Below, one piece after another: positions 9,171 to 20,561 of a stretch of 64,000 nt of DNA. Under the pieces are notes generated by a model. That model saw nothing but the letters and a program-made list of their open reading frames with translations. It did not search any database and was not told the DNA's origin. The position numbers and the translations under genes are program-made. Within the stretch, counting starts at the first letter, position 1; each line of letters opens with the position of its first letter. Source of the stretch: Leguminivora glycinivorella (lineage: Eukaryota; Arthropoda; Insecta; Lepidoptera; Tortricidae); assembly GCF_023078275.1 (NCBI RefSeq), contig NC_062977.1, positions 20,134,585 through 20,198,584 of the forward strand, in the 5' to 3' direction.

Positions 9171-9403
9171 CACAGAATATATAATAGTACAAGTACAGAA
9201 GGCTCACTCCTTTGATGTTCACAAAATGCCGTTCAGAAAATTCTCAATTCTTATCTATATTAACAAAGGGACCGCACGCGAGCAGCCGACATTGAATTTT
9301 ATTGCGCCGCGCGAAGGTCGTCGCCACTGAATGGGCCGCGAACTCGCGGCCGCCGGTATGTACTTGTAGCGCGGCGATGGGATCGCAGAGTGAGCCGCCC
9401 CTG
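9171..9403 (+). mobile_element. Rep-F (hAT-like MITE), copy 1
   Basis: About 232 bp from cacagaatatataatagtac to gagtgagccgcccctg, with a central ggccgcgaactcgcggccgc palindrome. It is flanked by atgtaatc (9164-9171) and atgtaagc (9404-9411), a 7-of-8 match consistent with an 8-bp hAT duplication. Other copies are at 16785 and 57577, and there is an orphan right end at 41585. Confidence 0.75.
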
Positions 9404-9618
9404 ATGTAAGCACAAAGTACTTACTCAGAGTTCACGACATTACATTAAGGTCACACAGATGTCGCCACTACCCTTTGTTAGGAACCGTACCTACCTACCT
9501 ACTGAGAATCAGCTATTTTGACCCCGGTCAGCGACCGAGTTAGGGCATTCTGGGAAACCGGCTTAATGAAATAGTCATTGTGTTGTCTTGTATACTCACT
9601 GACGGGCGTAAAAGTACA
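9404..9618. other. No recognisable feature
   Basis: Non-coding; (cctac)3-like run at about 9489. Confidence 0.35.
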
Positions 9619-9720
9619 TCGTACAAGCCTTGTATTACAAGTGTGTTTCCATGACAACCCATACGATTTGACAGTTCGCGCACTTGTAATACAAGGCTTG
9701 TTCCTTTCGAGAAACGGGCC
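9619..9720 (+). mobile_element. Rep-G MITE, copy 1 (left end decayed)
   Basis: gtacaagccttgtattacaa, then gtttccatgacaacccatac, and right terminus cctttcgagaaacgggcc. It is near-identical to the complete copy at 35244, whose two ends are inverse (gcccgtttctcgaaagg). Confidence 0.75.
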
Positions 9721-10423
9721 TATTATCCTATCTAGTCTATCCTCAACTATATTAGATTACCTATTCATATTAAATCCATTGTTATTGATAACAAACACTT
9801 TTTGAACGAAAACAAATACGAAAATCCTGCATATAACTTAAATGTTCAAAAATGGCTACTGGCCTGAATTTATGTGCGAGGCTCAAACTTCTTTTTAAGG
9901 CTTTACCTATGCTTTAAAGCTTAATGGATGAAAGCAACTCAGACGGTCTTAGAAATCGTAAACTCATGAATAAACAAATGTTTGAATGGGAAACAAAGAC
10001 GTGCGAATAATCCAGACAGTGAATAGAAGTTGAAGGTTGATAAAATATAAGTTTTTGGCAAAAGTTTTTATCGCCGACTGTACCTTTCTTTCAATAATCA
10101 TCTACTGCTCTCCGATTATAAAACCCCCTTACTCGTTGGGGATACGACGTTTCATGACAGAGTTCCTATGACCACCTTTCTGCTACATCATCAGATCAGC
10201 TCCATGATACCATAATATTGCATTGTCACGTGATTTACATATGTGTGCAAAATTTAGCTTAATCGGAAACCGGGAAGTGGGTCAAATTTAGCTTCTACGT
10301 TTTGACGCACACTAACAAGGCAAGTTGAATAAAAGCTTGTAATTATGTTTGTAACGATTACAAAACAAACAGAACAAAGTACTCTTACGAATAGGTATTT
10401 GTATTGACAATATCAATAACATT
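9721..10423. other. No recognisable feature
   Basis: About 700 bases of AT-rich sequence with no frame, repeat or RNA signal that I can support. Confidence 0.45.
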
Positions 10424-11000
10424 AAAAAACCGGCCAAGAGCGTGTCGGGCAACGCTCAGTGTAGGGTTCCGTAGTTTTCCACATTTTTCTCAAAAACTAC
10501 TGAACTTATCAAGTTCAAAATAATTTTCCTAGAAAGTCTTTATAAAGTTCTACTTTTGTGATTTTTTTCATATTTTTTAAACATATGGTTCAAAAGTTAG
10601 AGGGGGGGGACGCACTTTTTTTTCCTTTAGGAGCGATTATTTCCGAAAATATTAACATTATCAAAAAACGTTCTTAGTAAACCATTATTTATTTTTAAAT
10701 ACCTATCCAACAATATATCACACGTTGGGGTTGGAATATAAAAAATATCAGCCCCCACTTTACATGTAGGGGGTACCCTAATAAAACGATTTTTTCCATT
10801 TTTTATTTTGGCACTTTGTTGGCGTGATTGATATACATATTGGTACCAAATTTCAGCTTTCTAGTGCTTACGGTTACTGAGATTATCCGCGGACGGACGG
10901 ACGGACGGACGGACGGACGGACGGACGGACGGACGGACGGATGGACAGACAGACATGGCGAAACTATAAGGGTTCCTAGTTGACTACGGAACCCTAAAAA
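10424..11000 (+). repeat. Rep-C copy 3, complete
   Basis: From aaaaaaccggccaagagcgt to ctacggaaccctaaaaaa, with all internal blocks in order and a (ggac)n array near 10893-10940. It matches copies at 4769 and 32381. Confidence 0.85.
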
Positions 11001-11176
11001 AGACAGAACAAAATTTCAATCATCCGGAATCACAAAATTCAAATAGTATTTATCAAAAAATGGATTCAGTGTTTCGATTGCTACCGAGTGTTAATGATTG
11101 TGACTTAATAAGCAATGAACCAAATAATATATGATGATATTGCACATGATGTTGCTGTGTTGTTTGTAACGATAGA

Positions 11177-11499
11177 TGAGCATTTCTTTTTTTTTTGCCA
11201 ATAAAAATTTTTTGATTGTTTTAGGGAGTTTTAGGTCAATTGTACTCAGAATCACGAGTACTTTCAATCTCACTGGGAGACAAAAAGTGTCCCAGAATTT
11301 CCATACATTTTTGTTACTTTCCTCTTTTGTTACCCCATACAACATGTACGGAAAATGGTAACAAAATAAGAAAAAATCGTATGGGACAATTTTTTTAACT
11401 ACTAGGATTGAAAAAGCTAGTAATTCTGAGTAGAAATAGTATATTTTTTTTCAAAAATATCACACTTCATAAAAGTGGCAAAAAAAAAAGAAATGCTCA
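11177..11499. mobile_element. MITE with 24-bp terminal inverted repeats
   Basis: Left end tgagcatttctttttttttt plus 'gcca' (11177-11200) is mirrored by tggc plus aaaaaaaaaagaaatgctca at 11476-11499. The interior is non-coding and contains a second inverse pair (actcagaatcacgagtac / ctagtaattctgagtag). Confidence 0.65.
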
Positions 11500-11804
11500 G
11501 ATATGTATAATTATGTGGTGAGATCTATGTTGTAAGTAATATTATATCGATACTACACGATTACATACAATTTATTTAATTAATACAATTTTAGGGGGGT
11601 CTTTTTATTAACTAGTCTCTAATAGATAATCAAACGTGTCAAAAAACCGTCAGACATAAATGTATGTAGAAATATATAATATTCAAAGCTTCTTTGTAAA
11701 TGTTCAATAAGAATAAATTGTAGAAGACGACAAAGGACTCATACATTCAAATATTTCAAATACGAAGAAGAGACGTTCATACCAATAATATTTTTTCTTT
11801 TTTT
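11500..11804. other. No recognisable feature
   Basis: AT-rich, non-coding. Confidence 0.4.
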
Positions 11805-11990
11805 TAATTAGCCTCTTTTGTGTCCCACTGCTGGGCAAAGGCCTCCCCTCGCTTTCTCCATGAGGGGGATTTAGACCATAAGCCCACCACGCTGGTCCAG
11901 TGCGGGTTGGTGGGTCGTCAGAGCCTCGTTCGTTGTTTAGCAGGGTACACCACGTGCAGGTGAGGATGACTTGAAGCCCGAGAGATGTTG
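11805..11990 (-). repeat. Dispersed repeat with RTE-like 3' end
   Basis: On the minus strand the block ggggaggcctttgcccagca plus gtgggaca equals the end of the RTE copy at 2608-2634. Upstream of it (higher coordinates) is the block ccaccaacccgcactggacc and ggtgtaccctgctaaacaac, a non-coding body common in Lepidoptera. It may be a SINE that shares its tail with an RTE LINE. Confidence 0.55.
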
Positions 11991-12026
11991 TTTGGGCCCC
12001 CTTGTACCCCCTTGTACCCCCTTGTA
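11991..12026 (+). repeat. Short tandem repeat, ccccttgtac three times
   Basis: gcccccttgta cccccttgta cccccttgta: three copies of a 10-base unit at the edge of the repeat above. Confidence 0.6.
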
Positions 12027-12370
12027 TGCCAATAATAATATAAACAAATTACACAAATGATTAATCATTTCTCTGAAATGTCAAAAATAGGGTCTTTAAA
12101 AAGGGCCTTTTTATTTAAATGGAGTTGAATGAAAAGAATTGTGTTAAACGAAATCACAAATAAAAGACGCTACTCCGGCAAGCCGTCGCGATTTAACTTA
12201 CTCTCGTTAGTAATATTCAACTTCCTCCCCTTGTTACACAATGTACTATTAAGTACCTATAGGAAACTAGCCTATTGACTAATCTAGATGTGAAAAATGG
12301 TTGTTAATTTGTTACTAAATAGAACAAAGAAACAGAAACAAACTTTTTCACCACACTCGCTCGTAAACGG
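12027..12370. other. No recognisable feature
   Basis: AT-rich, non-coding. Confidence 0.4.
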
Positions 12371-12637
12371 TGTTATTACATGCCTGCATACTGATACGTA
12401 ATGAGCTATTTTATGAATACCTGGGTGGGGCCTTCCACGGCCTGTCAAAAATTACAAGATGGCGGACGAATGTTCGAAATGTCAGCGAGGTATTTCATTA
12501 CATTTAGTTTAAAATTTGGTTATTACTTCGCGCGTGTGATGAAAAACATTGTGGATCACGGGCGGCTGAAGGATTACAACTCGAGTTTTTAAAGTCTCGA
12601 AAACAGCCTCACGTTCGTAATCCTTCACTTTCCGACA
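12371..12637. repeat. Possible MITE remnant next to the microsatellite
   Basis: Contains aaggattacaactcgag and an inverse partner cgtaatcctt within 60 bases, plus paired ctcgag-like motifs. Class not determined. Confidence 0.3.
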
Positions 12638-13348
<711 letters not shown>

Positions 13349-13515
13349 TGTTCCTGTTATCCCTCACTGGGACATAGGGCTCTTAGAAGAATCTTCCACT
13401 TTTCGCGATCCTGGGCGACTACTTCCAAATCCTTCCAGCCTAGTCCACATGCGCCAGCCTCCTTCTCCACTGACCGCCTCCACGTGTTACAAGGCCGTCC
13501 CGACCGTCTACTGCC
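13349..13515 (-). pseudogene. LINE ORF2 C-terminal fragment (RTE-like) with the (CAT)n tail
   Basis: Minus-strand frame from about 13513 reads RRSGRPCNTWRRSVEKEAG, then GLGWKDLEVVAQDREKW and KILLRALCPSEG, with a stop at 13359-13357. The order GRP-x-x-TWRRSV, GW-x-x-L, AQDR-x-x-W and ALCP is the familiar C-terminal end of RTE/R1-like LINE proteins. Ten bases after the stop the CAT repeat begins. Only about 52 codons survive. No flanking duplication was identified. Confidence 0.8.
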
Positions 13516-13640
13516 AGTGATTGCCAGCAGAGATGTTTTTTTTATTGTATAATAATTTGCTACGTTTGTTTACTTAGTTTGTCTTTCGCGAATACTCGTG
13601 AGGAATGTTTCATACATAAGCTACTTTTATTTTTTGTAAC

Positions 13641-13963
13641 AAAAAAAAGCGTGTTACAAAACTAAAAAGCCAAAAATAATAAACCTTCGAATTCAGATTT
13701 CTTATCGGATTGCAATAATCTAAACATCCAAATTATAAACAAATCAATTACTTTTGTAGTCGGTACCAGACCTGTTCGTCGCCTTGCTATTACCTGTTTG
13801 CCCCACCCAACCATACGCAGGCTGGCCCCGACTCCAAAAATAATTGATTTGTTTGTTTATAATTTGGATGTTTAGATTATTGCAATCCGATAAGAAATCT
13901 GAATTCGAAGGTTTATTATTTTTGGCTTTTTAGTTTCTCCGTGTTTTGTAACACGCTTTTTTT
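13641..13963. mobile_element. Long fold-back element (arms about 115 bp)
   Basis: The left arm 13641-13750 runs from aaaaaaaagcgtgttacaaa to ttataaacaaatcaatta. It is mirrored almost perfectly by 13841-13963, which carries one extra block 'tctccgtg'. The 90-base loop is GC-richer (cccaaccatacgcaggctgg) and non-coding. A transcript would form a long double-stranded hairpin. Confidence 0.75.
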
Positions 13964-14150
13964 GAAGGCGGTTTTATTTTTTGTTAAAAAGTTAATTTAT
14001 TTGTTGATTTTTAGTGTTTCCTAGTGATATTATATGTATCAGTCCGAATATTACGTTTATTATACATAGAACTCCATTTTCTTTAATTTTAGGGTTTAAA
14101 TAAGTACCTATTGTAAGATAACTGCATAATAATACATGTGTCATTAGTAT
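13964..14150. other. No recognisable feature
   Basis: AT-rich, non-coding. Confidence 0.35.
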
Positions 14151-14159
14151 TAAAACAAA

Positions 14160-15544
14160 ACTTATAATAAAAATTAACCTAGAACGAAGTACAAAACTAA
14201 AACTAATACTTACCTAAAAACAAAATTATTTAAAAATAAAAATAAATTTAAACCAACTAGGCAAGGTCACCGAGGTCTGAACCCGCCGGTAGGGTTCCCA
14301 TAAGGCTAGCTGCGTTCCCCCTTTGGATCGCAATGCCAATTCGTTGGGCGAGGAACGAGCCAGCCCTATGGTCCCCGGTGACATCACAGATTTTTTTTGA
14401 AAGCTCCTTAATTAATTTGTGAGCGCTTGGGCACCACGGTCCTAGAGTTTCGACTGCAAATGCCGCAAATATATGATGGTCCGTGAGGGCTATATATTTG
14501 CGACATTTTGCCGCTTCAGCAGCAACGGCTGCCCCGCCCGCTCTCATTGACGTTGAGCTGATGTGAGACGGCGCCAGGGTGTCCACACACGTTGCGTCCC
14601 AAATAAGGGGCCGTCCGACACTCCAGGGCACAAGAGTCATTCCGTCGGGCCTTTTGCCGTCGTCACGCGTAAGGCCGGGTGGTTCGAGAACAGCTGGAAC
14701 GTTTGCGCTGACGAAGGCCCGACGGAGGATATCATTTAAGGAGGCGTGGCGTGACAGTCGACCGGCGCTTTTAGTGCACGATAAACCGTGGTATCCAAGG
14801 CTGTCCACAGAAGCTCCGCAGAGGCAACGATGGGGTGAAACAATATTGGATCCCAGGCGCAAACCGACAGCCAGCCTAAGGGTATTATTGTCCATGAGTG
14901 TTCCTAAGTTGGCTGATGGCAGAGCATGTAACCAAGAGCCTGACTCTCTTTCGGACACAGCCAAAATGCGTGCCTTTTCTTGGCTGGTCGAGCAGGAGTT
15001 TAATAGGTGGGAATGGACTTGTGTGCAGATAGGTTGATCCCAGTGATTCTTTGAATCGATTTATTTGTTGGTAGATCTTTTCCAGGGATTGCCATTTTCC
15101 AGGCGGCTTCTGCCTCAGACAAGTACGTAACCTCGAAACCACAGAGTGATGGCGAAAGGATTTTGCCTACGAGGGTAAGCGTACTATGTACTGAGGACAG
15201 AAACGCGGGTAAAGCCACACCTGATATTTGGCGTATACCAAGACCTCCGAACCTAATTGGTAGCGTGGCGTGAAGGAATTGACGATCGTTAATTTTGACA
15301 TTTAGAATTTTTTCCAGGTTAGTATGTAGGATTGAGTCTATGGATGCGGTAATGTTTGGAAATTTCCATAGCGGACTGCAGCGAAGAGAATATGTAAACT
15401 TGGGTACGAATAGACAGAAACGAAGAATACAGAGTGCCATGTGGGAATTAATTTCGAGTAGACGGTCCGAGAATTCTGAAAAACTATTGACTTTTGATGC
15501 GATGAAATCCGAATATATGTACAGTAGTGAAAGAATTATCCTTT
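14160..15544 (-). pseudogene. LINE with RT thumb, zinc finger and REL-like endonuclease region; 5'-truncated and frameshifted
   Basis: Minus strand, 5' to 3'. From 15542 an open frame gives the end of a reverse transcriptase: RCSPLWKFPN, then NDRQFLHATLPIRFGGLGIR. The frame is lost near 15045, where the partner frame takes over (WDQPICTQVHSH). The second part ends at 14257. It holds a CCHC zinc finger (C-L-C-G, then YHGLSC and RLSRH), then GKRPDGMTLVPW and GRPLIWDATCVDT, a pattern like restriction-type endonuclease domains of some LINEs. It ends AASLMGTLPAGSDL. The 3' UTR is AT-rich, to about 14160. A stop abuts the 5' boundary at 15544, so this is a truncated insertion. The zinc finger/endonuclease reading is by analogy; the LINE identity is firmer. 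A shorter copy is at 62999. Confidence 0.75.
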
Positions 15545-15545
15545 A

Positions 15546-15871
15546 ACTCCTAACCATTGAGGAGTTGACCTTCCATCATCAGCTCAGCCACATAAAATTA
15601 TTACCATCAGGCGTAAATACTGGTGTATTTGAAAAATACACTAAAAAGTTACATGTGCCTAACATTTGAAGATTTCTCCAAGATCCCATCATCAGACCCC
15701 GACTTGGTGCCAATGGGACCATCTCGGGGTTATACCCGTTCGATCAAAAAAAAAAAGTTTGAAAATCGGTCCACGATTCTCGGAGATATCGAGTAACATA
15801 CATACAAAAAAAAAAATTAAAAAAAAAATCTGTCGAATTGAGAACCTCCTCCTTTTTTGAAGTCGGTTAAA
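15546..15871 (+). repeat. Dispersed repeat Rep-J
   Basis: Contains 'aagatcccatcatcagaccc', 'ggtccacgattctcggagat' and a characteristic end gaattgagaacctcctcctt followed by tttgaagtcggttaa. This ending is a common lepidopteran repeat terminus. It is non-coding and starts where the LINE copy ends. Confidence 0.6.
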
Positions 15872-16209
15872 AACCCCTTTTAATTTACCAGGAAATACCA
15901 CTAGGATAAACTCGGAAAGAAACATAATATAAGGAAGGTTTTATAAAGAAACAATAAGTTATCCTCCACAAGGATCTTGATATCTTCCTCATGTGTCGTT
16001 CATAGCACATATTTGCACAATTATGGAAATGGAAGGAAACAAAAAGCGTGTTTTCATGTAACGTCAACACGAGAGACATAAGGTACCATCGAAAACATTG
16101 TCTTTCTAAACGCAATATCACATATCTCCTTTAATACATACCTTTAGATTAACAACATACATTTTCGCAACGCTAACGCAACGTTTACGTTTTCGTAACG
16201 TAATTTTCG
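15872..16209. other. No recognisable feature
   Basis: Non-coding; repeated aacgtttacg/ttttcgtaacg motifs near 16170-16210 just before a SINE. Confidence 0.4.
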
Positions 16210-16533
16210 AAGCACTGGTAGTCTAGCGGTAAGTGCGTGCGACTTTCGTTCCGGAGGTCGCGGGTTCGATCTCGCACCAATGAGTTTTTCGGAACTTATG
16301 TGCGAAATGTCATTTGATATTTGCCAGTCGCTTTTCGGTGAAGGAAAACATCGTGAGGAAACCGGACTAATTCCAATAAGGTCTAGTTACCCTTCGGGTT
16401 GGAGGAAGGTCAGATGGCAATCGCTTTTGTAAAACTAATGCCTACGCCAAACCTTGGGATTAGTTGTCAAAGCGGACCCCAGGCTCCCATGAGCCATGGC
16501 AAATACCAGGATAACGCAAGGAGGATGATGATA
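16210..16533 (+). mobile_element. tRNA-derived SINE (SINE-S), full copy
   Basis: The head has A-box-like ggtagtctagcggtaagtgc and B-box-like gcgggttcgatctcgc. The body follows: accaatgagtttttcggaac, ttgccagtcgcttttcggtg and ttgtcaaagcggaccccagg. The tail is gaggatgatg. It is flanked by aattttcg at 16202-16209 and 16534-16541, an exact 8-bp duplication. Such SINEs are transcribed by RNA polymerase III and mobilised by a LINE partner. Confidence 0.85.
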
Positions 16534-16541
16534 AATTTTCG

Positions 16542-16784
16542 TAACGACGGAAATCAGTGCTTTAAAAAAATGCTACACCTGAATCGAAATATTGGTGTTG
16601 GTTAAAATAATTATAACAATTTTCTATCGAATTACACTATCACGTTCCATTAAAACCTAATATTAATTATTTTACCAATACTGCGGGAGTAGAATTATTC
16701 AATACGCTTGCTAATTTGACCACATAACATAAATTATACGCTATGTAGCCTACGTTTCAAATATGATACATTTAAATTGATTGG
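16542..16784. other. No recognisable feature
   Basis: AT-rich, non-coding. Confidence 0.35.
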
Positions 16785-17022
16785 CACAGAATATATAATA
16801 GTACAAGTACAGAAGGCTCACTCCTTTGATATTCACAAAATGTCGCCATTCTAAATTCTTACCTATATTAACAAACGGACCGCACGCGAGCAGCCGTTTC
16901 CAAAGTAACCATTGAATTCAATTGCGCCGCGCGTAGGTGGTCACCACTGAATGGGCCGCGAACTTGCGGCCGCTGGCATGTACTTGTAGCGCGGCGATAA
17001 AATCGCGGAGTGAGACGCCCTG
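16785..17022 (+). mobile_element. Rep-F (hAT-like MITE), copy 2
   Basis: Same ends as copy 1 (cacagaatatataatagtac; gagtgagacgccctg), with an internal difference where 'tttccaaagtaacc' is added. No clear target duplication remains. Confidence 0.75.
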
Positions 17023-17610
17023 ATAATATCAAACTGACCAAACTCATAACACTGCCCCGGTAAAGCAATAAGCAGTATCTCAAAATCAAAAACATTTGAA
17101 AATGGAAATGTCAGTTATAAAACTTAAGGTATATGTTTGCATTAAAATTTTATTTGGGATACTGCTAATTGCCTTATGAGGGCAGAACAGTGGCTGCAAA
17201 TATCAGATTTTGGAATTTCGTTCCCACGAAATAACCGAATACTATCCGAGCACATTTATCTTGCTCAGGCTAGTAAGCGTGTAGGTAGATCTATCATTCT
17301 GACCTAGATTTAAACGTTATTAATGCATATATCCTATTCGTGCTACGAGTATTTACTTCGAATTTAGATGCGTTTCTGGAAAACTGTTCTAAATTGAATG
17401 TATATGCAAGGGCATTTTCAGAAGATGACGTGTATATTTGTGACAACCAGCGCCAATCTGTCACGCACGCTGCCAATAGGCCAAGATTTAACGCTATAAT
17501 ATAATAATAAGTATGGTGCGCTCCAAAGGTTTTTGAAGTGAAATGTCTAACGCGACTTCCAACTGACAGCGTTAAGCGTTTATTGCTCAGTGTTGCCAAC
17601 TCGTATTTAA
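17023..17610. other. No recognisable feature
   Basis: Nearly 600 bases without a credible frame, RNA or repeat. Confidence 0.4.
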
Positions 17611-17820
17611 AAATAAAAACCTCGACCGCGACAAAGTAGATCGATTTTCATGAAACATGGCTAAGAACACTCCCGATTAACTCAGCTTTCAGACAAAAAA
17701 AACTAAATCTAAATCGGTTCATCCGTTCGGGACCTACGATGCCACAGACAGACAGACAGATAAACAGACAGACAGACAGACAGATAGACAGAACACCCCG
17801 TCGTTTTTGCGTTGGGGGTA
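17611..17820 (+). repeat. Dispersed repeat Rep-B, copy 2
   Basis: ctcgaccgcgacaaagtaga, then cactcccgattaactcagct, a cagacagacag run, and the intact end ccccgtcgtttttgcgttgg. Confidence 0.8.
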
Positions 17821-18420
17821 GCAATGCACGGACGAGAAGTTTCCAAAGTTGCAGAACTTTCCTCATGAGAATTTTGGGTAACTTCTGAGAATGTTCTCGA
17901 GAAGGAGAATTTATCAGAATACTTAGTAACTTCGTAGTTTATACCATGATTTCGTCGGACTCAGCAAGTCAAGACGTAGTCCCGTGGTAGAGCGCTGGCT
18001 TCGTATGCCGATGTTCTCAGGTTCGATCCTGACAGCGATCTTTTTTTTTAATATATATTTTGACATGACCAAATCAAGATCAATCAATCAATCAAGAAAT
18101 AATAGTTCGGTACCTAATTTAAAAAAAGTCAGGACTAAAACTGTGAAGTCTGGAAGTCCAAATGTTCCCTGAAGTATAGTGAGAATTTAAGCAACTTATT
18201 GGTAACTTGTCACTCACCAACAAAATATCTAACTGTAATAGACAGTATTATATGTATAATAACATATAGTTTTATATTATGCCCACGTAAACTTTATTTT
18301 AATTATATTCTCTCGTTTAAACAATAAATTTCATGTTGCAGGAATGTTCTGCGAACATTCTCAAGAATGTTTCCGCTTTTTGGGAATGTTCTGCAATTTC
18401 TCCATTACTAGTTGGGGGTT
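17821..18420. repeat. Region bounded by palindromic GAA/TTC-rich motifs
   Basis: Left part has tgagaatgttctcgagaagg (about 17887). The right part has gaatgttctgcgaacattct and caagaatgttt (18343-18372). The two ends are roughly inverse, suggesting a decayed DNA element. The interior holds a tRNA-like segment and AT-rich DNA. Confidence 0.35.
17972..18042 (+). repeat. tRNA-like sequence (pseudo-tRNA or SINE head)
   Basis: A-box-like cccgtggtagagcgctggct and B-box-like aggttcgatcctgac stand at tRNA-like spacing, followed by a T run (18043-18050) that could stop polymerase III. The T-stem needs a six-base loop and the acceptor stem does not pair, so a true tRNA gene is unlikely. Confidence 0.4.
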
Positions 18421-18988
18421 AAAAAAAAACAACACGTTAAAAAGTTTCACTTCTTCCGCGAGGAAACTCCACGTACATTTTTTTTATTTGTGTAAACCAC
18501 GTAATTCCTGCATAATGGTCATAGATAAATTTCTTACTTATCAACTTACCACGACATTTACTCTGCAGCGTTAAATTCACTTCTTTTAAAACGACTCGGT
18601 TTATTTAAATTCTGTTTACGGTACTGATAAAAACATTACGGTTGCAGCAAAATAAATGGCCGGTTCATAATGTTAGCCGAACATTATCCTTATTTAGAAG
18701 ATATAGAGCTCACTTGAGTCAGTTCAGACTTCTTCGTGTTTTTAAGAAAAGAATAAGTCTGAGCGAAGTTTTCGTATGCAAATAGTACTAGCAGTTTGGG
18801 GGTTGGGTGAAACTTGTGTATATAAGTTAAAAGCTAATTCAACATGTTTAAAAGATAGATTATATGGGTTACATTACTAGATTTAGGGCAAGGCCTTGAT
18901 TTAGAGACATTCGAGATCAGCTCCTCCCAAATACCTCGAAACAATTGTTTCGTTGCTCAAGAGTCACGCCTAAATGATGACATATAAA
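18421..18988. other. No recognisable feature
   Basis: AT-rich, non-coding. Confidence 0.4.
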
Positions 18989-19652
18989 TAGTGATGTGCA
19001 AGTTGCGGAAACTTTCCAAAAAAATCTTAAATTTCTTGAAAAATTCACGAAAATTTCACGAAAAATAAAAGGAATTTAATTTATGAAATGGAAAGTTTCC
19101 ATCCATACAAAGTATGGAAAGTTTCCGAAGTTTTCCTATGTGAAAATTTCAGAATTTTGGAAACTTTCCGTCGGCACATCAGTACATACATACAATCACG
19201 CCTGTATCCCATAAAAGGGTAGGCAGAGCACATGACACAACTCAAATTTCAGTGCCACTCTAGGCAAATAAGGGGTAGCAAGAAAACTAAAAATAGACCA
19301 TTTTACCCACGTTGCAATTTAACCCCTGTCTCATCATGACACGGACGTTGTAAGCCTATGATGAAATTCGGACCAGATTAAGGGTCGTTTGCGCCAAACC
19401 GTCTGTCACAGAATTTGGCGTTCGCATTTTTTTTTGTATTGGGAATTTTCATAAACATACGCTGCGTGACCACTGATGTGCCGACGGAAAGTTTCCAAAA
19501 TTCTGAAATTTTCACATAGGAAAACTTCGGAAACTTTCCATACTTTGTATGGACAATTGTATGGGTGGAAACTTTCCATTTCATAAAGTTTCCTGAATAT
19601 TTCAAGAAATTTAAGATTTTTTTGAAAGTTTCCGCAACTTGTACATCACTAT
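18989..19652. mobile_element. Composite: two inverted MITEs flanking a Rep-E copy
   Basis: Left MITE 18989-19182 (tagtgatgtgcaagttgcgg ... ccgtcggcacatcag) and right MITE 19473-19652 (ctgatgtgccgacgg ... ccgcaacttgtacatcacta) are inverted copies. Each has its own weak terminal repeats, and the outer ends carry TA. Between them, 19184-19380 is a Rep-E copy in minus orientation starting acatacatacaatcacgcct. The whole can fold into a stem of about 180 bp. Confidence 0.75.
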
Positions 19653-19836
19653 GCGTGAAGTTGATATGTCTGTTAAAGTGGTTGATGCAACGGCCCTAAA
19701 GTTGACATTGTGTATTTGACTGTTATCATTATCACAAGTGAGTGTCTGTCAAATTACACCAGCTTGACAGCACTGGCTTCCTTCGAAAGCGGTTGGCCCT
19801 AAAGTTGTTTACACAAACAACAAAACACAGGGTTAA

Positions 19837-20146
19837 ATAAAAAGGACCGTTCAAACCTTGCATAGTGACTTTTGAGGCCATAATGAACATCTTTTATTAT
19901 GGGACCAATGTTGAGGCTGTTCCATAGAAATGAGCGGCATCATGACAGTCGAAATGTATCAAACAGCTTTTTTTTTGCGATTTTGAATCTCGCATACGGG
20001 ATTTTGCCACTAAGATACCGGCTGAAAACGGTGACTTGCTTATTTTGTTTAGTGACAATTTTCTGAATTCGAACGAGTGAGACTCAAAAATCGGTCTGTT
20101 GGTCCCATAATAAATCTCGTTTAGTTTGAACGGTACCTTTTATTAT
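19837..20146. mobile_element. MITE with ends aaaaggaccgttcaaac / gtttgaacggtacctttt
   Basis: The termini are inverse with one change. Internally 'cttttattatgggaccaa' (left) is mirrored by ttggtcccataataaatctc (right). Non-coding, about 310 bp. Confidence 0.6.
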
Positions 20147-20439
20147 TTTTTAATATTTTGGTCGCTTGAATTTGCTGCCGTTTTTCAATAATATGATGCT
20201 TCTTATTTAAGGCTCATATTTTTTTTTTTCGCCACAATATTAATACACAGCCAAATTATATTAATGTATGGCGACTTAACTTCCCGTTTAATATTTTAGT
20301 TGCCTGGTTAATTATAAAAGCCTTTTTGTTTCACCGCGTAGTGGTAAGAACTGTGGACACGGACAGGACTGCACATTTTGACCCTAGACTGTTGTCAAAC
20401 TTTGGTTTTGAAGAACTTATTTTATTGCATTATAGCTTA
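20147..20439. other. No recognisable feature
   Basis: AT-rich; T runs, no coding frame. Confidence 0.35.
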
Positions 20440-20561
20440 TGTGGTCGGGTAATGGTGTTGAGATAAGCAAGGATTAGCCCTTCACCCTTTTGCACGCATT
20501 CGCTGACCCTTCCTAATTGGCAGGCCTTCCTTAATTCGCTTTACTTCGTCGAAGACATTAT
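20440..20561 (+). repeat. Degenerate repeat Rep-L, copy 1
   Basis: 'cacgcattcgctgacccttc', 'ctaattggcaggccttcctt' and aattcgctttacttcgtcg; partner at 20985-21085. Confidence 0.6.

Noticed and set aside
17972..18042. Possible tRNA gene
   Set aside because: Acceptor stem does not pair and the T-loop is one base short; kept only as a tRNA-like repeat.
18343..18372. Cluster of GAA/TTC blocks resembling a heat-shock element
   Set aside because: Spacing is off (three or four bases between several blocks) and the motif is mirrored at 17887 as part of a repeat; no gene follows.
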